NCBI GenBank assembly: GCA_022827625.1
Contig: JAJEIE010000023.1
Span: 60,124 to 124,123, forward strand
Source of the DNA: Candidatus Poribacteria bacterium
GTDB lineage: Bacteria; Poribacteria; WGA-4E; WGA-3G
Direction of reading: 5' to 3'
DNA length: 64,000 nt
Every line of letters starts with the position of its first letter. Position 1 is the first letter of the stretch. Shown here in pieces: positions 7,662-15,120 of this stretch. The translations under genes were made by a program, and so were the position numbers. A model generated the notes under the pieces. The model was not told where the DNA came from and searched no databases. It saw only the letters and a list, made by a program, of their open reading frames with translations.

Positions 7662-9680
7662 TCAAGTCTCTTTACTGTGTTGAGACTTCTCAGCTATAGC
7701 AATAATTCCACCGATTACCATAACAGCGACACCAATCCAAACGACACTAATTAGAGGATTGTGGTACACCTGAACGTTCACAATATCTCCGCCTTTAATA
7801 TTTCGAGGCAGCTCACCGAGAGCGATATAGAGATCATTGACCCCGAAGTGACGGATAGCAGACTCAATCGTATCCTGTTCCCCTTGCCCAGCCTTGTAAT
7901 AGAAATGGCGTGCCGGTTCCATGGTGCCAATCCGTTTCCCGTTTTTTGCGACATCAAAAATAACACCCGCCCTGCGATAATTGGCGTATTCTCTCTCAAA
8001 CGAGTCTTTCATTGTGAGTTCAAAGGCACCCACCTTCATCGATTCACCGAGTGATAAACTGTCAGACTCGAGGAGAAAATAGCCTTTCGATCCCATAATA
8101 CCGATATAAAGAATGACAATACCGATGTGAATGATATAACCGCCATACCGCCTTTTGTTACGCTGGATGAGGAGACCCAAACCGTTGAGAAAAGAGGTCT
8201 CTTGCCGTTTTGCGCGGAGTCTCGCACCCCGATAAAACTCCGCAAATATTGCGACAAGCACGAACACAGCAGCGGAAACACAAAGCACTGAATAGATGGG
8301 AGACGTGTTACCTTTTAGTGCCAGAAACCCCCATGTCAACGCGCCACTCACCAAACCTATGACCAGGGGCCACATAAACATACGACGGAAGTTATTTGTG
8401 GTAATTTTTTTCCATGAGATGATAGGTCCCGCACCCGTCAGGAAAAGGAGCAACAATCCCGGAATAATGACGACCTGATTAAAAAAGGCTTCAGGCACAG
8501 ATGCCTTTTGACCATTAATCGCCTCGGAGATAATCGGCCATAACGTACCCCAGAGGATAATAAGTGTTAACCCAACGAAAAGCCAATTATTCAGGACAAA
8601 CGCACTCTCACGCGAGAGAAGTGATTCAAGACGATTGGCACTTTTAAGTCGCTTCCAACGATAAATGATAAGTCCGACAACCCCAGCGGTCGAAATTAGA
8701 ATGAAACCGAGAAAATAGCCACCAATGTCAGATTGCGCGAAGGCATGCACCGATGAGATAATCCCGCTGCGAGTGATAAAAGTTCCGAGCAGTGTGAATT
8801 GGAAAGCAAGGGTAATCAGGAGGATATTCCACAATTTGAACATACTCCGCTTTTCCTGGATCATCACGGAATGTAGATAAGCAGTGCCGAGGAGCCAGGG
8901 CATAAAAGAGGCGTTCTCGACCGGATCCCATGCCCAATAACCGCCCCAACCGAGCTCACGATACGCCCAATTGCCACCGAGCGTGATGCCGACAGTCAAA
9001 ACAATCCAAGAGAAGAGCGTCCATCTGCGCGAGCGGAGAATCCAGTCGCTGCCAACCCTACCCGATGCAAGCGCACCCACAGCAAACGCGAACGGCACCG
9101 TCAGACTAATCCAACCAACATATAACGTCGGTGGATGAAACGCCATGCTTGGGGTCTGGAGGAGCGGATTCATACCTGCACCATCGGGCGCGACCTGTCC
9201 ATTCGGGAAGCGAGCCAGGGGGTTGTAAACACCTTCGATTAAGCCAGTAACAAGGATAATAAAGAAGAGTTGGACAATGGCAATAGGGATTAAAGCATAG
9301 GCTGCGAGGGTATCACCTGTTTGTTTATTGTATCGGTGGTTTTGCCAGACTACAATCGCCCCAGCAACCGTCAGAAGCCAGAGCCAGAACAGGAGTGAAC
9401 CGGACATTCGACCCCAGAGTGCTGTGACTTTATAGAGCAGGGGTTGCGCTGCACTGGATACCTCAACAACGTAGCGCATTGAGAAGTCGTCGGTTACAAA
9501 ACCGTAGATTAAGGCACCCGTTGCAATACTGATAAGAATGAAAGTAGCAATAACGGCATTTCTACCGCTTCGCACGGCATTCGGGTTTCGTGTGCGCAGC
9601 CCAACGCAGAGGAACCCGATTGCCCATAAACCAGAAAGCACAGAGAGATATATAGCGGCTTGTCCAATTTCCGCAGTCAT
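7662..9680 (-). CDS. ccmF: Cytochrome c heme lyase subunit CcmF
   Basis: The 672-residue polytopic membrane protein is the heme-ligation subunit of cytochrome c maturation and works with CcmH and CcmI. The tryptophan-rich WWD-type signature is visible as GWGGYWAWDPVENASFMPWL (residues about 244-263), the site that presents heme. About 14-15 hydrophobic segments occur, and a periplasmic domain near the C-terminus contains MKVGAFELTMKDSFEREYANYRRAGV. The length matches CcmF (about 640-680). The ATG at 9680 leads straight into a membrane helix. It lies in the order ccmE-ccmF-ccmH, and the 102-nt gap to ccmE holds nothing obvious. Confidence 0.95.
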   Translation of the reverse strand: MTAEIGQAAIYLSVLSGLWAIGFLCVGLRTRNPNAVRSGRNAVIATFILISIATGALIYGFVTDDFSMRYVVEVSSAAQPLLYKVTALWGRMSGSLLFWLWLLTVAGAIVVWQNHRYNKQTGDTLAAYALIPIAIVQLFFIILVTGLIEGVYNPLARFPNGQVAPDGAGMNPLLQTPSMAFHPPTLYVGWISLTVPFAFAVGALASGRVGSDWILRSRRWTLFSWIVLTVGITLGGNWAYRELGWGGYWAWDPVENASFMPWLLGTAYLHSVMIQEKRSMFKLWNILLITLAFQFTLLGTFITRSGIISSVHAFAQSDIGGYFLGFILISTAGVVGLIIYRWKRLKSANRLESLLSRESAFVLNNWLFVGLTLIILWGTLWPIISEAINGQKASVPEAFFNQVVIIPGLLLLFLTGAGPIISWKKITTNNFRRMFMWPLVIGLVSGALTWGFLALKGNTSPIYSVLCVSAAVFVLVAIFAEFYRGARLRAKRQETSFLNGLGLLIQRNKRRYGGYIIHIGIVILYIGIMGSKGYFLLESDSLSLGESMKVGAFELTMKDSFEREYANYRRAGVIFDVAKNGKRIGTMEPARHFYYKAGQGEQDTIESAIRHFGVNDLYIALGELPRNIKGGDIVNVQVYHNPLISVVWIGVAVMVIGGIIAIAEKSQHSKET

Positions 9681-9782
9681 GCGCGTCTGCGCCTCCCCAT
9701 TTTTGATAGCAAGTTTTGACTTGCAAGCTGCGTCAAAAAGGTATTTTTGAACATATTGTTTTTTTAAAGTATCGTGTATCTC

Positions 9783-10229
9783 TTATTGTGAAATGTAAGA
9801 AGTTTCATCTGTAGGTATAGCACTTTCTGCCCCTTCATATTTCGAGGCGCACTTCGTCATGAGTTTCGTAGCAACAATGAGGTTTTCCGATGCATCATAT
9901 CTACCCTCAACGAAAACGCTACCACCATCAACAAAGTTATCTGGTTTAAGTCTATCCTTATAAATCACATTGACGGTTGCTGCACTTTCGCGGTCCCGGA
10001 CAGCAAAGGTGAGTTTAAAATTGGCAGCATCCCATTCGGAACTCCCTTCCGAAATGAGACCATCAACTTGGACGAGCTGATCGTCAACTTTGCCCTGATC
10101 TGCCACAAGCAAAGCAGGTGTAAAATGCCGAACACTCGTCTTTTTAAGCATGGCATACCCTAAAAACACCATACCACTTAGCAAAACGAGGCTCGCAGCA
10201 ATTATTTTAAGCCTTCTCTGTTTTTGCAC
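9783..10229 (-). CDS. ccmE: Cytochrome c maturation heme chaperone CcmE, cysteine (CxxxY) type
   Basis: CcmE carries heme in the periplasm to CcmF/H. I place the start at the GTG at 10229, since GGAGG lies 8 nt upstream; a TTG 15 nt earlier is the alternative. The 148-residue product has a membrane anchor (about residues 9-27) and a small OB-fold domain (LLVADQGKVDDQLVQVDGLI, VNVIYKDRLKPDNFVDGGSV). The heme-binding site, HxxxY in the classical protein, is here KCASKYEG, with Cys127 in place of His and Tyr131 kept. This CxxxY form is known from Desulfovibrio, archaea and some other bacteria. It is the first gene of the cluster and lies behind a well-formed promoter. Confidence 0.9.
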   Translation of the reverse strand: MQKQRRLKIIAASLVLLSGMVFLGYAMLKKTSVRHFTPALLVADQGKVDDQLVQVDGLISEGSSEWDAANFKLTFAVRDRESAATVNVIYKDRLKPDNFVDGGSVFVEGRYDASENLIVATKLMTKCASKYEGAESAIPTDETSYISQ

Positions 10230-10306
10230 CTGAACACCCTCCAATGATATAAGCCAAACATTTCGATTTTTAACGACACCGACGAAACGAAAGCTTCTTT
10301 GTTAAA

Positions 10307-10337
10307 ATAATACTTGATTTTGGATTCAAAATCAAGT
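10307..10337 (-). promoter_or_regulatory. Predicted sigma70-type promoter of the ccm operon overlapping a palindrome
   Basis: On the minus strand, TTGATT (10330-10335), a 17-nt spacer and TATTAT (10307-10312) form a good promoter about 80 nt upstream of ccmE. A perfect inverted repeat with arms ACTTGATTTT (10312-10321) and AAAATCAAGT (10328-10337), loop GGATTC, covers the -35 box and spacer. It could be an operator for a dimeric regulator. Confidence 0.6.
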
Positions 10338-10392
10338 TAAAATAGAACAAAATCAGAAATATGTGCAGAATTTTGTGCAAAAAAGCGGTCAG

Positions 10393-10486
10393 GAGAACAG
10401 TTGTCAGTTGTCGGTAAGAAGTTATTGATTAAATTAGAACGCTCTTTACTGATAGCTAATAGCCGATAGCCGATAGGGAATAAAAA
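10393..10486 (+). repeat. Inverted-arm intergenic element, copy A
   Basis: The left arm (gtcagttgtcgg) and the right arm (actgatagctaatagccgatag) are degenerate, roughly reverse-complementary sequences. The element ends in an A-rich run directly before the ATG of the dapA-family gene. Similar elements precede moxR (18883-19026), nuoJ (53380-53480) and nuoL (54308-54410). Confidence 0.55.
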
Positions 10487-11434
10487 ATGAACTTAAATTG
10501 GCAGCACCATCCGTGGGCAGGTGTATTTCCGGCGACGCTCTGTCCTTTCCATGGAGATGAATCCATTGACGAAACCGGACTGCGTCAGTATATGCAGGAA
10601 CTCGCGAGTGTTCCGGGCATAAAAGGGGTCGTCTGTAACGGACACACCGGCGAAATTATGTCCCTCCGTCTGCATGAAAGACAGCGGGTTACACAGATTA
10701 CCGCCGAAGCCGTCGGCAACCGAGTTAAAGTCGTCTCAGGCGTCAGTGCGGAAGGGAGTCTCCCCGCAATTGACGATGCACTTGCAGCGAAGGAAGCAGG
10801 CGCAGGCGCTATCCTTTTGATGCCTGCACACCACTGGTTGCGATTCGGAAGAACCCCAGAAACCGCAATCGGTTTCTTCCAAGATGTCGCCGAAGGCGCG
10901 GATATACCAATTATTGTCCATCAATACCCGGCATGGACAAAGGCAGGCTATAGTCTCGAAGAGATGTTGGAAATGGTGAAGATTCCACAGGTCGTCTGTA
11001 TTAAAATGGGAACCCGGGATATGGCACGCTGGCGGTGGGATTATGAACAACTCAAAGAAGCGGCACCAGACGTTCCTATCTTGACCTGCCATGACGAATA
11101 TTTACTCGCCTCACTGCTCGAAGGCAGTGACGGTGCGCTCATCGGATTCGCCGGGTTTGTGCCGGAGTTGATGGTGGATGTCGTTCACGCTGCGCTCAAC
11201 AACGACTTGCTGGGTGCGCGCAAGGCGCGCAGTCAAGTAGATGCACTGGCGCGGATTGTCTATAACTTTGGTGAACCGAGCAGTGATGCACATCAACGGA
11301 TGAAATGCGCACGCTGGTTGATGGGTCGATTCCCTTCGATGACGATGCGCCGACCCCTCCGTCAATTGTCCACTGCCGAAATAGATAAGATCCGAACCCG
11401 GCTTGAAGCAACCGGCTACCAATGCGTCAATTAG
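10487..11434 (+). CDS. Dihydrodipicolinate synthase (DapA) family aldolase
   Basis: The 315-residue product is a TIM-barrel class I aldolase/lyase of the DHDPS/NAL family. These enzymes form a Schiff base between a 2-oxoacid and lysine. The catalytic tyrosine lies in IIVHQYPAW (about residue 147) and the lysine in VVCIKMGTRD (about 173). The glycine-rich GVVCNGHTGEIMSL near residue 47 replaces the usual GTTGE. ATG 10487 has AGGGA 7 nt upstream. It heads a run of sugar-type genes (three Gfo/Idh/MocA oxidoreductases), so it more likely acts on a keto-deoxy sugar acid or related 2-oxoacid than in lysine biosynthesis. That assignment is inferred from context. Confidence 0.85.
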   Translation: MNLNWQHHPWAGVFPATLCPFHGDESIDETGLRQYMQELASVPGIKGVVCNGHTGEIMSLRLHERQRVTQITAEAVGNRVKVVSGVSAEGSLPAIDDALAAKEAGAGAILLMPAHHWLRFGRTPETAIGFFQDVAEGADIPIIVHQYPAWTKAGYSLEEMLEMVKIPQVVCIKMGTRDMARWRWDYEQLKEAAPDVPILTCHDEYLLASLLEGSDGALIGFAGFVPELMVDVVHAALNNDLLGARKARSQVDALARIVYNFGEPSSDAHQRMKCARWLMGRFPSMTMRRPLRQLSTAEIDKIRTRLEATGYQCVN

Positions 11435-11457
11435 GCGAGGGAATCCATAATTTTGTT

Positions 11458-11520
11458 TGTAGTAGCGCAATTCATTGCGCGTTTGAATCTTGCGACGGAC
11501 GATGAATCACCCTACTACGA
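11458..11520. repeat. Short intergenic palindromic repeat
   Basis: Between the aldolase and the first oxidoreductase, GCGCAAT and ATTGCGC form a hairpin separated by TC. GTAGTAG at the left is mirrored by CTACTAC at the right end (about 11513-11519). A related sequence (TTGTAGCGCAACGCGCG) occurs at 35425-35441. Confidence 0.55.
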
Positions 11521-11573
11521 ACTTAAAACACATCGACTATTTGGTGTGAGTGCCTACGGATGGGAAAAACAAA

Positions 11574-12818
11574 ATGTCACGTTTAAAATACGCGCTCATC
11601 GGTCACGGTAGACGCGGGGCAGCACATCTATCAACAGCGGCGATATTAAAAGACACCTTTGAGGTCGTCGCCGTGTGTGACGCACACCCTGAATCGGCAG
11701 CGGCAGGCGCAGCACGTCTCAATATCGGCTCGCAAGCTTCGCCAAAATTTGACGTTAAAGCCTACACGGATGTCCGAAAACTTATTGACGAAGTAGCCCT
11801 GGATATCTGTGATGTCGTCGTACCAGCACCGCTGCATCATATCGTCTCCTGCTATCTCTCCCGATGTGGTATCCCACACAACGTCGAGACCGGGCTCGCA
11901 CCGACCCTCGGTTTGATGGATATGATGATCGCTGATGCAACTGAAAATGGAGTCAAACTTCAGACATCAGAGAATTTTCCTTTCGTTCCTGTCGAGCAGT
12001 TTGTGTGCAAACTCATTCAGGAAGGCGTAATTGGGGATGTCCATAAATGCTATCGACTCTTCTCGACGACCGGATACCATGGACTCGCCGCCATACGCTG
12101 TCGGATGAACGCTGCGCCAACAGCAGTCAGCAGCATAGGGCACACAATGCCTGTCGTGCCTTACGTTGATGGTGCAAAGCGGGACTTTAATCGGGAGAAC
12201 CTTGAATTTTACGCCGTAGATTTTGAAAACGGCGGACTCGGCATCGCCATGGTCGGAAATAAAAACGGGTGTCTCGGACGGAACAAACTCGTCGGCTTTG
12301 AGTCGTGTGGTGAACGCGGGACGATCATTACCAACGGCAATCAGAGTGCCTCCGGTGGTGAGACGGTCAACGTTTGCACAGATAAGGACATTGCCCTGCA
12401 CAACGGGAAGGCACAAACGTACGAATTTCAGAGAGAATATAGCGACGATGGAACGCTGCAGCGTATCTTTGTAGAACTCCCACCCTCGTTAGGTGGCACT
12501 GTTGAATGGGTAAACCCGTATCAACACACAACGATACCGGAGCGAGGTATCTCATTGGCGACGATGCTTGACGGCATTGCCCGCGCAGTTCGAGAGGACA
12601 CACAACCGCTCTGGACGGGAGAGATGGGCAGAGCAGACCAAGAGATGGTCATCGCTGCACATCGATCCATCCGGACGAACCGTCAACCGATCCAGCTTCC
12701 ACTTCAACCCGATCCTGATGAAGAGGACGCATTTGATCGCAATTTTGAAGAACAATTCGGTGTTCATCCACGTGAAGACATCGAAAGAGCGTTGCAGGTT
12801 AATTTTAAAGCTCTTTGA
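11574..12818 (+). CDS. Gfo/Idh/MocA family protein lacking the catalytic lysine
   Basis: The 414-residue protein has an N-terminal Rossmann fold (YALIGHGRRGAAHL, then VAVCDAHPES) and the C-terminal alpha/beta domain of Gfo/Idh/MocA oxidoreductases. I use the ATG at 11574 because it lies just before the Rossmann strand; a GTG at 11550 is an alternative. The conserved EKP motif, whose lysine takes part in catalysis, reads VETGLAP here (E105-T106-G107), while the following QTSENF and GHTMPVV segments keep the family pattern. It may therefore bind NAD(P) and sugars without normal dehydrogenase chemistry, or use another residue. It is followed by two more family members, suggesting a pathway for an unusual sugar or polyol. 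Confidence 0.82.
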   Translation: MSRLKYALIGHGRRGAAHLSTAAILKDTFEVVAVCDAHPESAAAGAARLNIGSQASPKFDVKAYTDVRKLIDEVALDICDVVVPAPLHHIVSCYLSRCGIPHNVETGLAPTLGLMDMMIADATENGVKLQTSENFPFVPVEQFVCKLIQEGVIGDVHKCYRLFSTTGYHGLAAIRCRMNAAPTAVSSIGHTMPVVPYVDGAKRDFNRENLEFYAVDFENGGLGIAMVGNKNGCLGRNKLVGFESCGERGTIITNGNQSASGGETVNVCTDKDIALHNGKAQTYEFQREYSDDGTLQRIFVELPPSLGGTVEWVNPYQHTTIPERGISLATMLDGIARAVREDTQPLWTGEMGRADQEMVIAAHRSIRTNRQPIQLPLQPDPDEEDAFDRNFEEQFGVHPREDIERALQVNFKAL

Positions 12819-12879
12819 ACAATTACTTCTGAGCTGCCCTTCCGTTGTCAGGGCAGTATATCAGTCTTTAACAACAAAC

Positions 12880-12965
12880 CCTTTATAACCTAAAGTGGGT
12901 TTTCAATCAATTTTAGATCGGGGTGAACAACGGACACCCCGCTCAGACATGATCGTTAAAAATAT
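12880..12965 (+). repeat. Dispersed intergenic repeat of about 85 nt, copy 1
   Basis: The sequence from about 12880 to 12965 matches 36938-37026 over its whole length. Shared blocks include ATTTTAGATCGGG and GGACACCCCGCTCAGA. It lies immediately upstream of, or overlaps, the start of the second oxidoreductase. Confidence 0.8.
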
Positions 12966-13938
12966 GAAAGAAGTTAAAATTGGATTTATCGGATGTGGTG
13001 GAAATGCCAACGGACACATGAATCGGTTAGCCGAAATTGAAGGCGCACGCGTCGTCGCCGTCTGTGACGTTCAGACTGAACGCGCACAAAGCGCAGCTGA
13101 GAAACATAATGCGGATGCCTATACCGCACATCCAGCCTTACTTGAACGTGATGACTTGGATGCAGTCTATTTGAGTTTACCGGTCTTTGTCCATGGACAA
13201 CCGGAGCTTGATGTCATCGCTCGCGGTTTACCCTTTTTCGTTGAGAAGCCTGTCGCCATCAGTATGGAAATCGCCCGTGAAATTGAAGCGGCGGTAGCGA
13301 AAGCCGGACTGATAACCTGTGTCGGTTATCAACTCCGTTACCTCGGTTCGACCCAAATCACGCGGCAGCTCCTGCAGGGAAGAACGATTAACATGATCGT
13401 CGGTAAGTATTGGTGCAGTACAGGACACGGAGACCCGAACGCCTGGCTCCGACAGATGAACAAATCCGGCGGGCAACTTGTCGAACAGGCAACACATACC
13501 ATCGATATGATGCGGTATATGTGCGGTGAAGTAGAGACCGTCTACGCCATGCAAGCAAATCGGTTTCTCAAAGAGACGGATTGCCCAGACACTAACAGTG
13601 TCTCTCTCCAGTTTGCGAGTGGGGCCGTCGGTTCGTTGACGGCGACTTGGGCTTATGCAGGGGACTGGTCGAACGCCAATATCCTCGATTTGCTGTACGA
13701 GGGCGAACTCCTGAATTGGAATCCGTCAAGCGTCACCGTACAGGAAGATGGCGACTGGGTAGATAAAACAGCACCGAGTCCAACAATTGATGACGTTTTT
13801 GTCGAAGCAGTGCGCACGGGTGACGCCTCTCCAATTCTGAGTCCTTATAGCGATGCGGTTAAAACGCTCGCAATATCTCTCGCAGCGAACCGATCCGCAC
13901 AAGAGAACAGACCTATAGACATCTCCTCGATCTTGTAA
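12964..13938 (+). CDS. Gfo/Idh/MocA family oxidoreductase
   Basis: The 324-residue product begins MKEVKIGFIGCGGNANGHM, a standard Rossmann start. An in-frame extension upstream of 12949 comes from an intergenic repeat and is not counted; ATG 12949 is the alternative start. The catalytic EKP is present in FFVEKPVAIS (about residue 90), followed by CVGYQLRY and GGQLVEQATHTIDMMRYM, which supplies the conserved histidine. These enzymes oxidise or reduce a sugar hydroxyl with NAD(P). It lies between two paralogues on the same strand and is probably co-transcribed with the third. The substrate cannot be read from the sequence. Confidence 0.87.
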   Translation: MKEVKIGFIGCGGNANGHMNRLAEIEGARVVAVCDVQTERAQSAAEKHNADAYTAHPALLERDDLDAVYLSLPVFVHGQPELDVIARGLPFFVEKPVAISMEIAREIEAAVAKAGLITCVGYQLRYLGSTQITRQLLQGRTINMIVGKYWCSTGHGDPNAWLRQMNKSGGQLVEQATHTIDMMRYMCGEVETVYAMQANRFLKETDCPDTNSVSLQFASGAVGSLTATWAYAGDWSNANILDLLYEGELLNWNPSSVTVQEDGDWVDKTAPSPTIDDVFVEAVRTGDASPILSPYSDAVKTLAISLAANRSAQENRPIDISSIL

Positions 13939-13972
13939 GTCTGCACGCCAGATCCCTGAAAAGGAAAGAATT

Positions 13973-14974
13973 ATGTCTGAATCCTCCAATACCTCACCGA
14001 AACATCGCGTCGCAATCGTCGGTTGTGGTGGTATCTCTCGCGCCCACGGCGACGCTTGGCGGAATGTACCTGAGATTGAAATTGTGGGTGCCTGTGATGA
14101 GAAGTTTGAATCGCTTTCGCATTTCGCTACCGAATATAATGTCCAGAATACCTACAACGACCTTCGACAGATGTTGGAAAAACAGCAACCCGATATCTTA
14201 GTGGTTGCGACGTGGCCCTCAAGCCATCTCAAAAACGTCCTGGAGGCGGTACGGTGTGGTGTCAAAGGTATCCTTGTCGAAAAACCAATTGCTGTTAATA
14301 CCACACAGTTGGAACAGATGATTCAGGTTACCGAGCGCGCTAACATTTTGTTGATGGAGGCGTTCATGTACCGACACCATCCGCTGACGCTCGCGGTGAA
14401 GCAGAAGGTTGAAGACGGTGCCATCGGAGAGGTACGCTATGCCCGCTCCAGTTTCTCGACAGGCCTCACTGACCTACAGAATTGGCGATTGAGAGGCGAC
14501 CTCGGTGGTGGTGCCGTTATGGACTTAGGGTGCTATTGCATTAATATCATCCGTTACCTTGTAGGACGAGAACCGCAGTCGGTCTGGGCGACGGGCAAAT
14601 TTCAACCAATTAGTAATGTTTGGGAGACCCTCATTGGGACCTTGGACTTCGGTAACGGGGTTACTGGACAGTTGGATTGTAGTTTCGGTTGGACGTGGCG
14701 CGAATGTTATGAGGTTGCTGGTACAGAGGGCACGCTCTTTGTTGACAGCGCGTGGGGCAACTCGGAAGGCGATGCCCACTTCACTGTCAACGGTGAAACT
14801 TTTAGTGTTACTGGCGTGAATCCGTATGCCGCTGAGATCCTGGACCTGTGTCAAGCGGTGAAGACTGGTACCCCGACTCGCTTACCGATAGCCGACGCGC
14901 TCGGGAATATGCGGGTCATTGATGCCTTGCACGAATCTGCACATATCGGTCAGTGCCTTAATATCCCTACATAA
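13973..14974 (+). CDS. Gfo/Idh/MocA family oxidoreductase
   Basis: The 333-residue protein has an N-terminal Rossmann domain (VAIVGCGGISRAHGDAW), the EKP motif in ILVEKPIAVN, and EAFMYRHHP followed by GGGAVMDLGCYCINIIRYL, typical of the dihydrodiol dehydrogenase/xylose dehydrogenase-like branch. ATG 13973 has AAGGAAAG about 6 nt upstream. It sits 34 nt after the previous family member. It would catalyse NAD(P)-dependent oxidation of a carbohydrate. The branch assignment is by pattern only. Confidence 0.87.
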   Translation: MSESSNTSPKHRVAIVGCGGISRAHGDAWRNVPEIEIVGACDEKFESLSHFATEYNVQNTYNDLRQMLEKQQPDILVVATWPSSHLKNVLEAVRCGVKGILVEKPIAVNTTQLEQMIQVTERANILLMEAFMYRHHPLTLAVKQKVEDGAIGEVRYARSSFSTGLTDLQNWRLRGDLGGGAVMDLGCYCINIIRYLVGREPQSVWATGKFQPISNVWETLIGTLDFGNGVTGQLDCSFGWTWRECYEVAGTEGTLFVDSAWGNSEGDAHFTVNGETFSVTGVNPYAAEILDLCQAVKTGTPTRLPIADALGNMRVIDALHESAHIGQCLNIPT

Positions 14975-15027
14975 AGGCTTAAGAATAGTAACCAACGAAG
15001 GTCTGTGTTCATTGTAGAATGTTAAGA

Positions 15028-15080
15028 AACCTGCGCGATAGGTAAAAAGAATGATCGGAATTAACCCGCAACCTGCGCGA
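15028..15080. repeat. Pair of 11-bp direct repeats upstream of the VWA gene
   Basis: AACCTGCGCGA occurs at 15028-15038 and again at 15070-15080, 42 nt apart, in the 146-nt gap before the VWA gene. It could be a regulator site or repeat debris. Confidence 0.45.
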
Positions 15081-15120
15081 AATGTAGTGGAGCGCAGCCC
15101 AGGAGTCCATAAATTAAAAA

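Noticed and set aside
12895..12948. N-terminal extension of the second Gfo/Idh/MocA gene
   Set aside because: The codons lie in the dispersed repeat, which also occurs at 36938-37026 outside any gene.
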